Assembly (NCBI RefSeq): GCF_001570805.1
Contig: NZ_BCSJ01000008.1
Location: 62,001 to 126,000 of the forward strand
Reading direction: 5' to 3'
Length of the DNA: 64,000 nt
Source of the DNA: Brevibacterium epidermidis NBRC 14811
GTDB taxonomy: Bacteria > Actinomycetota > Actinomycetes > Actinomycetales > Brevibacteriaceae
Both the position numbers and the translations under genes were made by a program. The notes under the pieces were generated by a model. That model saw nothing but the letters and a program-made list of their open reading frames with translations. It searched no databases and was not told where the DNA came from. Within the stretch, counting starts at the first letter, position 1, and the number at the start of each line of letters is the position of its first letter. Positions 16,891-25,084 of the stretch are shown piece by piece.

Positions 16891-17217
16891 TCAGGCGACG
16901 AACTTCTCGAATTCGTCGTTCTTGGCCAGGAAATTCTGCACATAAGAGCACGTGGTGCGGAACTTCAGCCCCTCCTCGGCGCTGGTCTCCAGTGCATAGC
17001 GCACCAGCTTGGCGGCCAGACCGCGGCCACCCCACTCGGGGGACACCTCGGTGTGGGTGAAGGTGCGCACCGTACCGTCGGTGGTGTCATCGGCTCCGGC
17101 TTCGCGGTCGATGTAATCGGCGAGGCCGATGACCTTGCCGTCGTGGGAGACGGTGAAGCGTTTGGCGGCGGCATCCTCGGCGATGGTGAAGGTCTCTCCC
17201 GAGATGTCGATGTCCAT
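16891..17217 (-). CDS. small GNAT-like acetyltransferase (Acetyltransf_CG type)
   Basis: This 108-residue protein matches the short YjdJ-like GNAT family: FTVSHDGKVIGLADYI, then TFTHTEVSPEWGGRGLAAKLVRYAL (acetyl-CoA loop GGRGLA), then FRTTCSYVQNFLAKNDEF. ATG 17217 is preferred over ATG 17223 because GGAGG lies 7 nt upstream of it. Substrates of this family are not known. Confidence 0.88.
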   Translation of the reverse strand: MDIDISGETFTIAEDAAAKRFTVSHDGKVIGLADYIDREAGADDTTDGTVRTFTHTEVSPEWGGRGLAAKLVRYALETSAEEGLKFRTTCSYVQNFLAKNDEFEKFVA

Positions 17218-17380
17218 GGTCATTCCTCCCGAATGTCCGTGCCGGCGGCACTGCGCGATAGTCGTCGGCGAGCGATTATCGTTCGCCACTGTCCTGACAG
17301 TTGACACTATAGTTCTGCCACGAGCGATGCGACTAGCCTGGTGCAATAGCCCCACCGAAAGTCATGAAGGAGTCCCACCT

Positions 17381-17968
17381 ATGACCGCACACCCCTCGGC
17401 GACCATGGTCGACGCACACCGCCAGAAGCTGCGCGAAGCCGGATTCGAGGTCGCCGAACTCTCGCCCGCCGACATCCCCGACTACGTCGAGCTCGTGTCC
17501 TCGGCCTACCGCGGCGAGGGTTCGAAACAAGGGTGGACCACCGAGGCGGATCTGCTGGGCGGACAGCGACTCGACGGCCCGATGGCTGAAGAGATGCTCG
17601 CCGAGGCGGATTCTCAGATCCTGCTCGCCCGCGATGAGCAGGGCCGCGCCGTGGCCAGCGTCTACGTGCGCGAACCCGACGACGGAGCCGCCTACCTCGG
17701 AGTGCTCGCAGTCTCTCCGCTGGGACAGGGCAAAGGAGTGGGTTCCGCGCTCATTGGCCTCGCCGAGGCGTGGGTGACCGAACACTGGGGCGCGACGGCG
17801 ATGCGGATGAGCGTGATCAACAAGCGTGACGAACTCATCGCGTACTACGAGCGCCGCGGCTATGTGCGCACCGGCGAAGTCGAGCCCTTCCCCTATGGTG
17901 ACGAGCGCTTCGGGCAGCCGAAGGTCGATGACCTCGAGTTCGTGCTGCTGTCCAAGCCCTTGAGTTAA
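17381..17968 (+). CDS. GNAT-family N-acetyltransferase
   Basis: This 195-residue single-domain protein has a GNAT acetyl-CoA site in YLGVLAVSPLGQGKGVGSALIGLAEAW (Q/RxxGxG/A around residues 115-121) and the C-terminal strand LIAYYERRGYVRTGEVEPFPYGD. AAGGAG lies 8-9 nt upstream of ATG 17381. The target may be a small molecule or protein; nothing in the context decides. It is divergent from the smaller GNAT gene. Confidence 0.9.
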   Translation: MTAHPSATMVDAHRQKLREAGFEVAELSPADIPDYVELVSSAYRGEGSKQGWTTEADLLGGQRLDGPMAEEMLAEADSQILLARDEQGRAVASVYVREPDDGAAYLGVLAVSPLGQGKGVGSALIGLAEAWVTEHWGATAMRMSVINKRDELIAYYERRGYVRTGEVEPFPYGDERFGQPKVDDLEFVLLSKPLS

Positions 17969-18031
17969 AGGGGCGGACTGGCCCTTGGGATGAAAGGGCT
18001 GTCTCGCAGTAAGGCTGAGAGGGCGGCTTCA

Positions 18032-18103
18032 CCGAAAAACGGGCTGAGCGTCGAGGCACGCATGTGCGCATGCGTTCTTCGACGCTCAGCCCGTTTATCG
18101 ATG
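18032..18103. repeat. 72-nt palindromic intergenic repeat, copy 1
   Basis: An imperfect inverted repeat with arms of about 30 nt lies between two convergent genes. It aligns without gaps to 23819-23890; shared blocks include CCGA-AAACGGG at the left, CGTCGAG-CACGC near the centre, TCGAC-CTC in the right arm and CCCGTTT at the right end. It probably also serves as a terminator. Confidence 0.65.
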
Positions 18104-18111
18104 AATTCGAG

Positions 18112-19485
18112 TCAGAACATCATGGCGGGAACGACGAGACCGCCGACCAGAACGACCGGGCCGATGATGACCATCGACATACCGAACTTCACGAGGATGC
18201 GGGTCAATCGCAGCTTATCCTCGACAGGTGCGGTCGCCACGACCGTGGCACCCAGTGTCGAGAACGGTGAGACGTCGACGACGGCCGAGCACACGCCCAG
18301 TGCCGCGATGAGAGCCCAACCGGGCACCCCGCCCGCGGCGATGAGCGGCAGCGCCAGCGGCACGAGAGCGGCGAGGATGCCCGTAGTCGAGGCGAACGCC
18401 GAGACCAGACCGCCGACGATGCAGAGGACGAAGGCGGCGATGAGCGGCGAACCGATCGCTTCGGCGCCTTCACCGAGGAGGTCGACGGCGCCCATGTTCT
18501 GCAGCACACCGACGAAGGTGATGATGCCGCCGACGAGCAGCACGGTCGGCCAGTCGATCTTCGGGATCGCGGCCTTGCCCGTCTTCGGGTCGACGAGCGA
18601 GAGGACCGCTCCGAACATGAAGCACAGCAGACCGATGTCGGGTTCCTGACCGAGGGCCGCGAGCACGACCACGGTGCCGATGAGCCCGACCATGAAGATC
18701 ACGGTGAGGATCTGCACGAAGGTGAACGGCGAGGATTCGCCCGCCGCGTCGGTGGTGGAGGAGTCGAAGAGTGCTTCGTCCTCGTCGTCCTCACCGAAAG
18801 CGACACTCGACGCCGAGGCGGAACCGCGGGAGATCTTCGACTGGGCACTCCCGACCGAAGCATGCTCGGCGGCCGACACTGTCGTCTTCGAGAACAGCGA
18901 CCGCCCGTACATGAAGTACGCGACGACGAGCATGACGAGGTAGACGACCACAGCGATGCCGAAGAGCAGGAACGGGGAGAGGTCGATTCCGGCGTCATGG
19001 GCCGTCGAGTACGTGACGATTCCGTAGAGGCTGGTCGGGGCGAAGCCGCCGGCGCCGATGGCGAAGCAGATCGCCAGGCCCATGAGTGCGTAGTCGACCC
19101 CGTACTTGCGGGCGACCTGCATGCCCACCGGCATCATCACCAGTCCGGCCAGCGGGGCGCCCATGGCCGCGATTCCGCCGGTGATGAGGAAGAACACGAC
19201 CGGCAGCAGCACTGCCGAGGATCCGACGCGATCCAAGGCCCAGTCGATGATCTTGTCGACCGTCCCGTTCTCCTGCGCGATCGCGAAGAAGTAGGTCACG
19301 CCCGCCAGCAGGATCATGATGCTCAGCGGGAATTCGGCGATGATGTCCTCGACCGCCATATCGGTGAACAGGAGTCCGGTTCCGGCCGCGCCGACGAGCA
19401 TGAGCACGCCGATCTGCACGCCGCGGACCGCGCCGATGGCGAAGAGAGCGATGAATATGAGCAGAGCAATGATCTGAGTGAGCAT
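18112..19485 (-). CDS. SLC13/MatC-like dicarboxylate carrier
   Basis: This 457-residue membrane protein has 11-12 hydrophobic segments. The N-terminal domain (LLIFIALFAIGAVRGVQIGVLML) resembles the MatC_N domain of malonate and dicarboxylate carriers. A cytoplasmic Ser/Glu-rich linker near residues 215-260 splits the protein into two halves. The C-terminal half has STTGILAALVPLALPL and DVSPFSTLGATVVATAP, typical of the ion transporter superfamily. Its likely job is uptake of a dicarboxylate. AAGGA precedes ATG 19485. Confidence 0.8.
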   Translation of the reverse strand: MLTQIIALLIFIALFAIGAVRGVQIGVLMLVGAAGTGLLFTDMAVEDIIAEFPLSIMILLAGVTYFFAIAQENGTVDKIIDWALDRVGSSAVLLPVVFFLITGGIAAMGAPLAGLVMMPVGMQVARKYGVDYALMGLAICFAIGAGGFAPTSLYGIVTYSTAHDAGIDLSPFLLFGIAVVVYLVMLVVAYFMYGRSLFSKTTVSAAEHASVGSAQSKISRGSASASSVAFGEDDEDEALFDSSTTDAAGESSPFTFVQILTVIFMVGLIGTVVVLAALGQEPDIGLLCFMFGAVLSLVDPKTGKAAIPKIDWPTVLLVGGIITFVGVLQNMGAVDLLGEGAEAIGSPLIAAFVLCIVGGLVSAFASTTGILAALVPLALPLIAAGGVPGWALIAALGVCSAVVDVSPFSTLGATVVATAPVEDKLRLTRILVKFGMSMVIIGPVVLVGGLVVPAMMF

Positions 19486-19630
19486 GATGTCCTTGCGAAG
19501 GCTGAAGCGACACTGTGCATCGCTGGCTGATTCGCTGAGTGACACTACCAGCGTTACTTGCCGGTATGCGGCAGGCGTGTCCGATCGGTCGGAAAATCCC
19601 GATAGATGGAAAAACCTCGCCGAGGCGCCT

Positions 19631-19700
19631 CCAATTACTACCTGACGGCGGCCCAGCAACCTCGCGCGAGGTATCTGGGCCGCCGCCAGGTAGCAATTGG
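19631..19700. terminator. 26-bp hairpin with a second palindrome in its loop
   Basis: Arms of 26 nt pair at 24 positions. The loop itself contains the 14-nt palindrome ACCTCGCGCGAGGT (19659-19672). It lies just after the stop of the YeiH gene (minus strand) and before the MatC-like gene, so it is a probable terminator of unusual size. Confidence 0.6.
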
Positions 19701-19706
19701 GCGGGG

Positions 19707-20828
19707 TCAGGTGAGGAGGATTGCTCCGCCGAGAGCGATGAGGGCGACGATGATCGTGACCAGTGTGGCCAGCGCGATCGGCCGGGCGCCGAGGTTCTTC
19801 AGCGATCGCCACTGCACTCCACGACCGAGGGCGAACATCGCCATCGCCAGGCACACGGTCTGGACCCAGCTGAGTCCGGTGACCGCGAACTCCGGCAGCA
19901 GACCGAAGGTGCGCAGCGCCGCCATGACGAGGAAGCCGACGACGAAGAGCGGCACGATCGGCGGGCGCTTGCCCTGGGCCGGAGCCTTCTTCGTCGCGGT
20001 CGACACCGACCCCGGGGTCTGGGTATCCCGGTCGGCATTCTCTGCACCCGAGCCCGCACCTGCGGAGGTCTCGGCGGAACCGGCGGCCGCCTCGGTGACG
20101 GTGGAGTTCGCCATCGCCGTGTCCTCACTGCGGCGCACGGCATAGCTGAACACGGCGACGGTGGGCGCGAGCATGATGACGCGGGCGAGCTTGACGAGCA
20201 CGGCGACCTCGAGGGCCGCGGGTCCGATGATCCCGCCGATCGCCACGACCTGCGCGACCTCGTGCGTGGCGGCTCCGCCCCACATTCCCGCGGTCTCCGG
20301 GGACAGGCCCAGAGCAGTCGAGAGCCCGGGGACGATCGCGATCATCAGGGTGCCGAAGAGGACGACGAGGCCGATCGCGGCGGCCACATCCTCCTTCTTC
20401 GACTTCAGCGTCGACTCGACTCCGGCGACGGCGGCGGCACCGCAGATGCCGAAGCCGCTGCCGATGAGCACTGCCAGCGGGCGGTCGACCTTGAGCGGCT
20501 TGGCCAGTGCCAGGGCGGAGAGGATGCCGGCGGCGACGATGACGGAGGCGAGGACGAGGACGAGCCAGCCGAGTTCGAGGATGTCACCGAGCACCACCTG
20601 CGCGCCGAGGGCGACGATGCCCAGGCGCAGCAGCGGCTTCGCGGCGAAGTTGAGTCCGGGCATGAACGCCTCGGACAGGTTGGGCACGAGGTTGCCCAGG
20701 AGGATGCCGAGCACGATCGCCACGAGCAGCGGTGAGAGCACGGGGGCGAGCATGGAGATCGGCCACGCGACGGCCGTGGCCACAGCGGCGACGGCGAGTC
20801 CGGGTAAAAGGGAGACGAAGCGGTTCAT
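19707..20828 (-). CDS. YeiH/UPF0324-family putative sulfate exporter
   Basis: This 373-residue protein has about ten transmembrane segments. It includes the UPF0324 signatures LVAIVLGILLGNLVP, PLLRLGIVALGAQVVLGDI, GSGFGICGAAAVAGVE and GGAATHEVAQVVAIG. A 60-residue Ala/Ser/Thr-rich cytoplasmic linker near 240-300 is longer than usual. YeiH-type proteins are called putative sulfate exporters and are often driven by a divergent LysR regulator, exactly as here. Transport substrate is not proven for the family. Confidence 0.9.
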   Translation of the reverse strand: MNRFVSLLPGLAVAAVATAVAWPISMLAPVLSPLLVAIVLGILLGNLVPNLSEAFMPGLNFAAKPLLRLGIVALGAQVVLGDILELGWLVLVLASVIVAAGILSALALAKPLKVDRPLAVLIGSGFGICGAAAVAGVESTLKSKKEDVAAAIGLVVLFGTLMIAIVPGLSTALGLSPETAGMWGGAATHEVAQVVAIGGIIGPAALEVAVLVKLARVIMLAPTVAVFSYAVRRSEDTAMANSTVTEAAAGSAETSAGAGSGAENADRDTQTPGSVSTATKKAPAQGKRPPIVPLFVVGFLVMAALRTFGLLPEFAVTGLSWVQTVCLAMAMFALGRGVQWRSLKNLGARPIALATLVTIIVALIALGGAILLT

Positions 20829-20914
20829 GACTTCAGTCTGTCAACGCCTGCACGGTCGCAGTAGACGGTGATTTCTTCGCAACCCATATGGACCTGATAT
20901 GTCATGATGAGCAT

Positions 20915-21832
20915 ATGCACGATCTCGGGAGTATGAAGAACTGGCCCGAGCTCCAGGCTCTGGGGCTGCTGGTGGCCCTCAGTGGCAACGCCAGGTCGAT
21001 CGGCCAGGCCGCAGCGAAACTCGATCTCGCCCAGCCGAATGCCTCCCGCAGCCTGCGCAACCTCGAACGCGATCTCAAGGTGCCGCTGCTGCGGCGCTCT
21101 CCGCGGGGCACCGAACTCACCGTCGAGGGCCGCGCCGTCGCCGAATGGGCGTCGAAGGTCATCGAAGCCTACGACACGCTCTACGCCGGGGCCCGCGCGA
21201 TCCAGGACGCCCGTGCCGGAACCGTCAAGGTCAGCGCCTCGCTGACGGTCGCCGAATACCTCATGCCCCACCACCTCACGACATTCCGCGCCGCACACCC
21301 GACAATCGACATCGGACTGTCGGTGGAGAACTCCGCGACCGTCATCGACCGGGTGCGCCGGCAGACCTGCGACCTCGGGCTCATCGAATCCGTGTCCCTT
21401 CCGAAGGACCTCAACGCCGAGGTGGTCGGCCGTGACCGACTCATGATCGCCTGCGGCCCGGACTTCGCCCACGCCTGGACGAAGCCGATCACCGCCGAGG
21501 ATCTGGCGCAGGTGCCGCTGCTCGTGCGTGAGATCGGCTCGGGCACCAGGGAGGCCATCGACGCGGCACTGCTCGGTGTGGGAGGAGTCCGCGTGGCGGG
21601 GGAGTACGGATCGAACTCTGCCCTGCGCATCGCCGCAGCCACCTCTGTGGCCCCGGCGGTCTTGTCGGAACTCGCTCTGCGCGATGACTTCCGGGCCGGA
21701 CGTCTGGTGCCGCTGCCGGTGGCCGACGACGTCGATCTCACCCGCGAACTCAATGCAGTGTGGTCGGGCAGCAGACGGCCGTCACCCGGAGCGCGACTGC
21801 TGCTCGAGCACATGGTCGACAGCGTCGAGTAG
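20915..21832 (+). CDS. LysR-family regulator divergent from the YeiH gene
   Basis: The N-terminal winged helix-turn-helix (LVALSGNARSIGQAAAKLDLAQPNASRSLRNLERDL) and the following PBP2-like effector domain (VKVSASLTVAEYLMPHHLTTFRAAHP, then LVREIGSGTREAIDAAL) are standard LysR. The GSGTRE motif resembles the CbbR/CysB/YeiE group, which sense small anions or metabolites. Start choice is uncertain: ATG 20888, 20915 and 20933 are in frame. The intergenic region holds several ATATG/CATAT half-sites that could form its operator. Confidence 0.9.
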   Translation: MHDLGSMKNWPELQALGLLVALSGNARSIGQAAAKLDLAQPNASRSLRNLERDLKVPLLRRSPRGTELTVEGRAVAEWASKVIEAYDTLYAGARAIQDARAGTVKVSASLTVAEYLMPHHLTTFRAAHPTIDIGLSVENSATVIDRVRRQTCDLGLIESVSLPKDLNAEVVGRDRLMIACGPDFAHAWTKPITAEDLAQVPLLVREIGSGTREAIDAALLGVGGVRVAGEYGSNSALRIAAATSVAPAVLSELALRDDFRAGRLVPLPVADDVDLTRELNAVWSGSRRPSPGARLLLEHMVDSVE

Positions 21833-21836
21833 AAGG

Positions 21837-21876
21837 TTCGGACGACCAGAGAATTCGGACGACCAGAGAATTCGGA
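21837..21876 (+). repeat. tandem 17-nt repeat, 2.3 copies
   Basis: TTCGGACGACCAGAGAA occurs twice head to tail (21837-21853, 21854-21870), followed by TTCGGA. It starts 4 nt after the LysR stop codon. Confidence 0.9.
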
Positions 21877-21969
21877 ACAGCGAGAAGCGGAGGAATCGGC
21901 ACGCACCTCTGCGGACTCCCGAAACATTCTCGTCATGCGACTGCCGAATTCGTGTGATGGAGTGGGGCA

Positions 21970-21975
21970 TATATT
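21970..21975 (+). promoter_or_regulatory. -10 box TATATT of the Cys/Met PLP enzyme gene
   Basis: TATATT ends 6 nt before ATG 21982 and there is no Shine-Dalgarno, so this is a leaderless candidate. Confidence 0.5.
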
Positions 21976-21981
21976 GGGGAC

Positions 21982-23229
21982 ATGACACAGCCTGAGCTCT
22001 CCACCTCATCCGCCGCTTCGTCCGAGCCCGCCGCTTCGTCGGATTTCGCCCCGGACACTCTCATCGTCGAAACCGGACGCCCGCAGCGCGCCTACGGTGC
22101 CGCGGTGAACCCGCCGATCGATCTGTCCTCGACCTTCGTCAGCGCCGGCGACATCACCGCCTCGCCCTATGCCTACGCTCGCTTCGACACCCCCGCATGG
22201 ACACCGTTCGAAGAGGCGCTCGGTCAGCTCGAGCACTCAGCACTGCCTGGTTTGGTCTTCGGCTCCGGTCTGGCGGCGATTTCGGCCGTGATCAGCCTCG
22301 TGCCCGCCGGCGGCACGCTGATCATCCCGACCCACAGCTACCAAGGTGCGCTTTCCTCCGCGGAGCAGATCGCTGGGCGTCAGAACTTCGACATCGTCAC
22401 CGTCGACATCTCCGACACCGAGGCGGTCATCGCCGCCCTCGACGAAGCGGGGCACGCGAGGCCGGGTCAGGTGGCAGCGGACGGGGCGGCCGCCTCGGCG
22501 AGTGCCGGCGAAGCCGGATCCCCGGGAATGCTGTGGATCGAATCGCCGACGAACCCTATGCTCGAGGTCGCCGACGTTCCCGCGCTGACCACCGCCGCCA
22601 AGGACCGCGGGTTCCTCGTCTCCGTCGACAACACCTTCGCCACCCCGCTGCTGCAGACGCCGCTCGATCTGGGCGCCGATATCGTCGTGCACTCGGTGAC
22701 GAAATACCTGGCCGGGCACTCCGACGTCGTCCTCGGCGCGGTCGTCACCGGCAGCACCGCACTGCGCGAGGACCTGCATACGGAACGATCCATGCGCGGT
22801 GGCATCGCCGGACCCTTCGAGGTCTGGCTGGCCCTGCGTGGACTGCGCACCCTGGCCGTGCGCCTCGACCGCGCGCAGGCCAACGCACACGCCATCGCCG
22901 AACGCCTGGCCGCCCACCCCACCGTCGTCGAAACCCGCTACCCGGGTCTGCCAGGTGATCCCGGCCATGCTCGTGCAGCCGCGCAGATGAACGGGTTCGG
23001 AGCGATCATCTCCTTCACCGTCGACTCCGCGGAGAAGGCCACCGCCATCGCCGAGGCGGTCCGACTGTGGACGCCGGCGACGTCCCTGGGCGGGGTGGAA
23101 TCCCTCATCGAACGTCGCCGCCGGCACCCCGCGGAACCGGCGACCGTGCCCGAGGGGCTCATCCGTCTGAGCGTGGGCATCGAGAACCTCGAGGACCTGT
23201 GGGCCGACCTCGAGGCGGCCCTGGCCTGA
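21982..23229 (+). CDS. cystathionine gamma-synthase/lyase-type PLP enzyme
   Basis: This 415-residue enzyme belongs to the Cys/Met metabolism PLP family. It has AYARFDTPAWTPFEEALGQLE, the phosphate-binding GSGLAAISAV, WIESPTNPMLEVADV, VDNTFATPLLQ and the Schiff-base lysine K241 in SVTKYLAGHSDVVLG. A Ser/Ala-rich N-terminal extension of about 25 residues and a short Ala/Ser insert near residue 165 are unusual. Whether it is a synthase or lyase for cystathionine or homocysteine cannot be told from these motifs. The next gene overlaps its stop codon. Confidence 0.87.
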   Translation: MTQPELSTSSAASSEPAASSDFAPDTLIVETGRPQRAYGAAVNPPIDLSSTFVSAGDITASPYAYARFDTPAWTPFEEALGQLEHSALPGLVFGSGLAAISAVISLVPAGGTLIIPTHSYQGALSSAEQIAGRQNFDIVTVDISDTEAVIAALDEAGHARPGQVAADGAAASASAGEAGSPGMLWIESPTNPMLEVADVPALTTAAKDRGFLVSVDNTFATPLLQTPLDLGADIVVHSVTKYLAGHSDVVLGAVVTGSTALREDLHTERSMRGGIAGPFEVWLALRGLRTLAVRLDRAQANAHAIAERLAAHPTVVETRYPGLPGDPGHARAAAQMNGFGAIISFTVDSAEKATAIAEAVRLWTPATSLGGVESLIERRRRHPAEPATVPEGLIRLSVGIENLEDLWADLEAALA

Positions 23230-23801
23230 TGGGGCAGGCGCCCGATTACGTGCTCGACCGGCCCAGCACGGACGACCGTGATCAGTTCTTCACCATCGAC
23301 TCCGACCCGCGGGTCTGGACGCACTTGCCCAGCGGGCGCCTGACCGATGGGGAAGACGCCGTAGCGATCCTCGTCCGCTTGGCCTCGCAGTGGGAGCTCG
23401 ACGGAATCGGGCCGTGGATGGTCAGACGAGTTCCGGGCGGGGAGATTCTCGGCTATTGCGGCTGCTCGCTGCGCGGAGTCACCGGCCCCGGTGCCTCCCG
23501 TAGTACACCCGGAGCGTTCTGGAACCTCGGGTACCGGTTCCGGCCCGAAACACAAGGACAGGGGCTGGCGACCGCGGTCTCGCGGGATGCGATCGAGGCC
23601 GCTGCGGCCGTCGACCCTGATCTGCCGGTCGTGGCGTATCTGCTCGAGGCCAATACTGCTTCAGCCGTGGTCGCCCGCAAGCTCGGGTTCGAGCTCGTCC
23701 ATCGGGCGCCTGACGCCGGCAATCCCGACCCGACTGCCATGAGGCTGGTCTTCGCCGATCGGGACCTCACCGCTGCCCAGCTCGACGCCACTTTGGCCTG
23801 A
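23229..23801 (+). CDS. GNAT-family N-acetyltransferase
   Basis: This 190-residue RimJ-like GNAT protein starts at ATG 23229, sharing one base with the TGA of the preceding PLP enzyme gene, so the two are coupled. Motifs include RVWTHLPSGRLT, WNLGYRFRPETQGQGLATAVSRDAIEAA (acetyl-CoA loop QGQGLA) and LEANTASAVVARKLGFELVHR. Coupling hints at work on a sulfur amino acid or a related metabolite, but this is only inference. Confidence 0.88.
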   Translation: MGQAPDYVLDRPSTDDRDQFFTIDSDPRVWTHLPSGRLTDGEDAVAILVRLASQWELDGIGPWMVRRVPGGEILGYCGCSLRGVTGPGASRSTPGAFWNLGYRFRPETQGQGLATAVSRDAIEAAAAVDPDLPVVAYLLEANTASAVVARKLGFELVHRAPDAGNPDPTAMRLVFADRDLTAAQLDATLA

Positions 23802-23818
23802 GAGCGCGAAGCATTCTG

Positions 23819-23890
23819 CCGAGAAACGGGTCAAACGTCGAGACACGCGGGTGCACCCACGTTTCTCGACACTCCACCCGTTTCTCGGTG
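23819..23890. repeat. 72-nt palindromic intergenic repeat, copy 2
   Basis: This copy aligns end to end without gaps with 18032-18103. Arms of about 30 nt begin CCGAGAAACGGGT and end ACCCGTTTCTCGG. Many of the differences from copy 1 occur as paired changes that keep the stem. Confidence 0.7.
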
Positions 23891-23907
23891 AAACACCCGT
23901 GCCGGAA

Positions 23908-23940
23908 CCCGTTTCTCGACGCTGAGCACGTTTCTCGGCA
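23908..23940. repeat. half copy of the palindromic repeat
   Basis: CCCGTTTCTCGACGCTGAGC followed by ACGTTTCTCGGCA repeats the right-arm words of copy 2 only 18 nt downstream. Its CGTTTCTCGGCA end can also pair with TGCCGAGAAACG at the start of copy 2. Confidence 0.5.
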
Positions 23941-23977
23941 GCGAGCAATCCGCCTCGCTTATGTGACGCAGATCAAC

Positions 23978-23991
23978 TTAACGTACGTTAA
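23978..23991. promoter_or_regulatory. 14-bp palindrome TTAACGTACGTTAA, probable TetR-type operator
   Basis: This perfect palindrome lies about 95 nt before the enoyl-CoA hydratase gene. The form TNAACGNNCGTTNA is like operators of TetR regulators of acyl-CoA or aromatic acid catabolism. No such regulator gene is adjacent. Confidence 0.55.
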
Positions 23992-24085
23992 AGTGGCGGT
24001 AGATGCTTCCGCGCTCCTCCCCGACGGACGGAAGCAGTCGCCCCGAAAGCTACTCGGATCATCGGATTCGTACGAAGGAGTCGCA

Positions 24086-24847
24086 TTGTCCACCAGTGTT
24101 CTCACCGAAGTCAGCGGCGATGTCACGACCGTGACCATCAATCGTCCGGAGAGCCTCAACGCGCTCAACGAGTCGACGTTTGAGGCCATCGGCACGGCCG
24201 TCACCGAGGCGGCAGCGAACTCCCGAGCCTTCATCCTCACCGGCAATGAGCGGTCCTTCAGCTCCGGGGCGGATCTGCAGGGAGGGCTGGAACGACAAGA
24301 CGGCATCGACCTCGACGGTGCGAATAGGATCATCGCCTCGATCCTCGACCTGCCTATCCCCACGATCGCGGCAGTGTCCGGACCGGCCGCCGGCATCGGC
24401 TGTTCGCTCGCGTTGGCCTGCGACTATCTGGTGATGAGCGAGAAGTCCTATCTCATGCTTCCCTTCACGAAGATCGGTCTCATGCCCGACGGAGGCTCGA
24501 CTGCGCTGGTCGCAGCCTCGGCGGGGCGTCACCGGGCCCTGCGCATGGCGCTGACGGGAGAGAAGCTGCAGGCCGCCGATGCTCTCGACTGGGGGCTGGC
24601 CAGCGAAGTCGTACCGGCCGGAAGCCACCTGGCACGGGCCGAGGAAGTCGCCGCGGTCTTCGCGCAGGGTCCGACTCGAGCCCTGACCGCCTCGAAGCGA
24701 GCGATCAATCGGGCCAGCCTGGCTGAAATCGACTCGTCCTTCGGCCGCGAGGTCGAAGGCCAGGATGCGCTGCGCGCGAGCAAGGACTTCGCCGAGGGAG
24801 TCGCGGCCTTCCTCGAGAAGAGGGCACCCGGCTTCACCGGGGAATGA
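24086..24847 (+). CDS. enoyl-CoA hydratase/isomerase
   Basis: This 253-residue crotonase-fold protein begins at TTG 24086, chosen because AAGGAG lies 8 nt upstream and homology starts at once. Motifs are VTINRPESLNALNE, the first oxyanion-hole region SSGADLQGG, and ISGPAAGIGCSLALACDYLV-like VSGPAAGIG. KIGLMPDGGSTALV sits where a catalytic Glu is common, with Asp here. It should hydrate or isomerise an enoyl-CoA in beta-oxidation. A fatty acyl-CoA synthetase gene follows on the same strand. Confidence 0.9.
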   Translation: MSTSVLTEVSGDVTTVTINRPESLNALNESTFEAIGTAVTEAAANSRAFILTGNERSFSSGADLQGGLERQDGIDLDGANRIIASILDLPIPTIAAVSGPAAGIGCSLALACDYLVMSEKSYLMLPFTKIGLMPDGGSTALVAASAGRHRALRMALTGEKLQAADALDWGLASEVVPAGSHLARAEEVAAVFAQGPTRALTASKRAINRASLAEIDSSFGREVEGQDALRASKDFAEGVAAFLEKRAPGFTGE

Positions 24848-25084
24848 TCGCGGGATGGCGCGGACGGACCGGCCCATGACCGCCAGGCCACGGGCAGGTC
24901 CACCACCGCCCGACCGCGGACTGGTTCATAACTGTTTGACCACGAATCGATGCGACCGCATCCGCGCCACCTGCGGAGCTGATGTGATGGTGACGATCGC
25001 CCACCACGAAACCGGCGATCACGATACTTCTCCCGCCGCGGCCACAGCGGCGAGGAGGGGCCGTAGTACGAACGAAGGAGTCTC

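Noticed and set aside
23802-23945. Repeats resembling a CRISPR array
   Set aside because: The units are nested inverted repeats of unequal spacing without unique spacers, and no cas gene is present.
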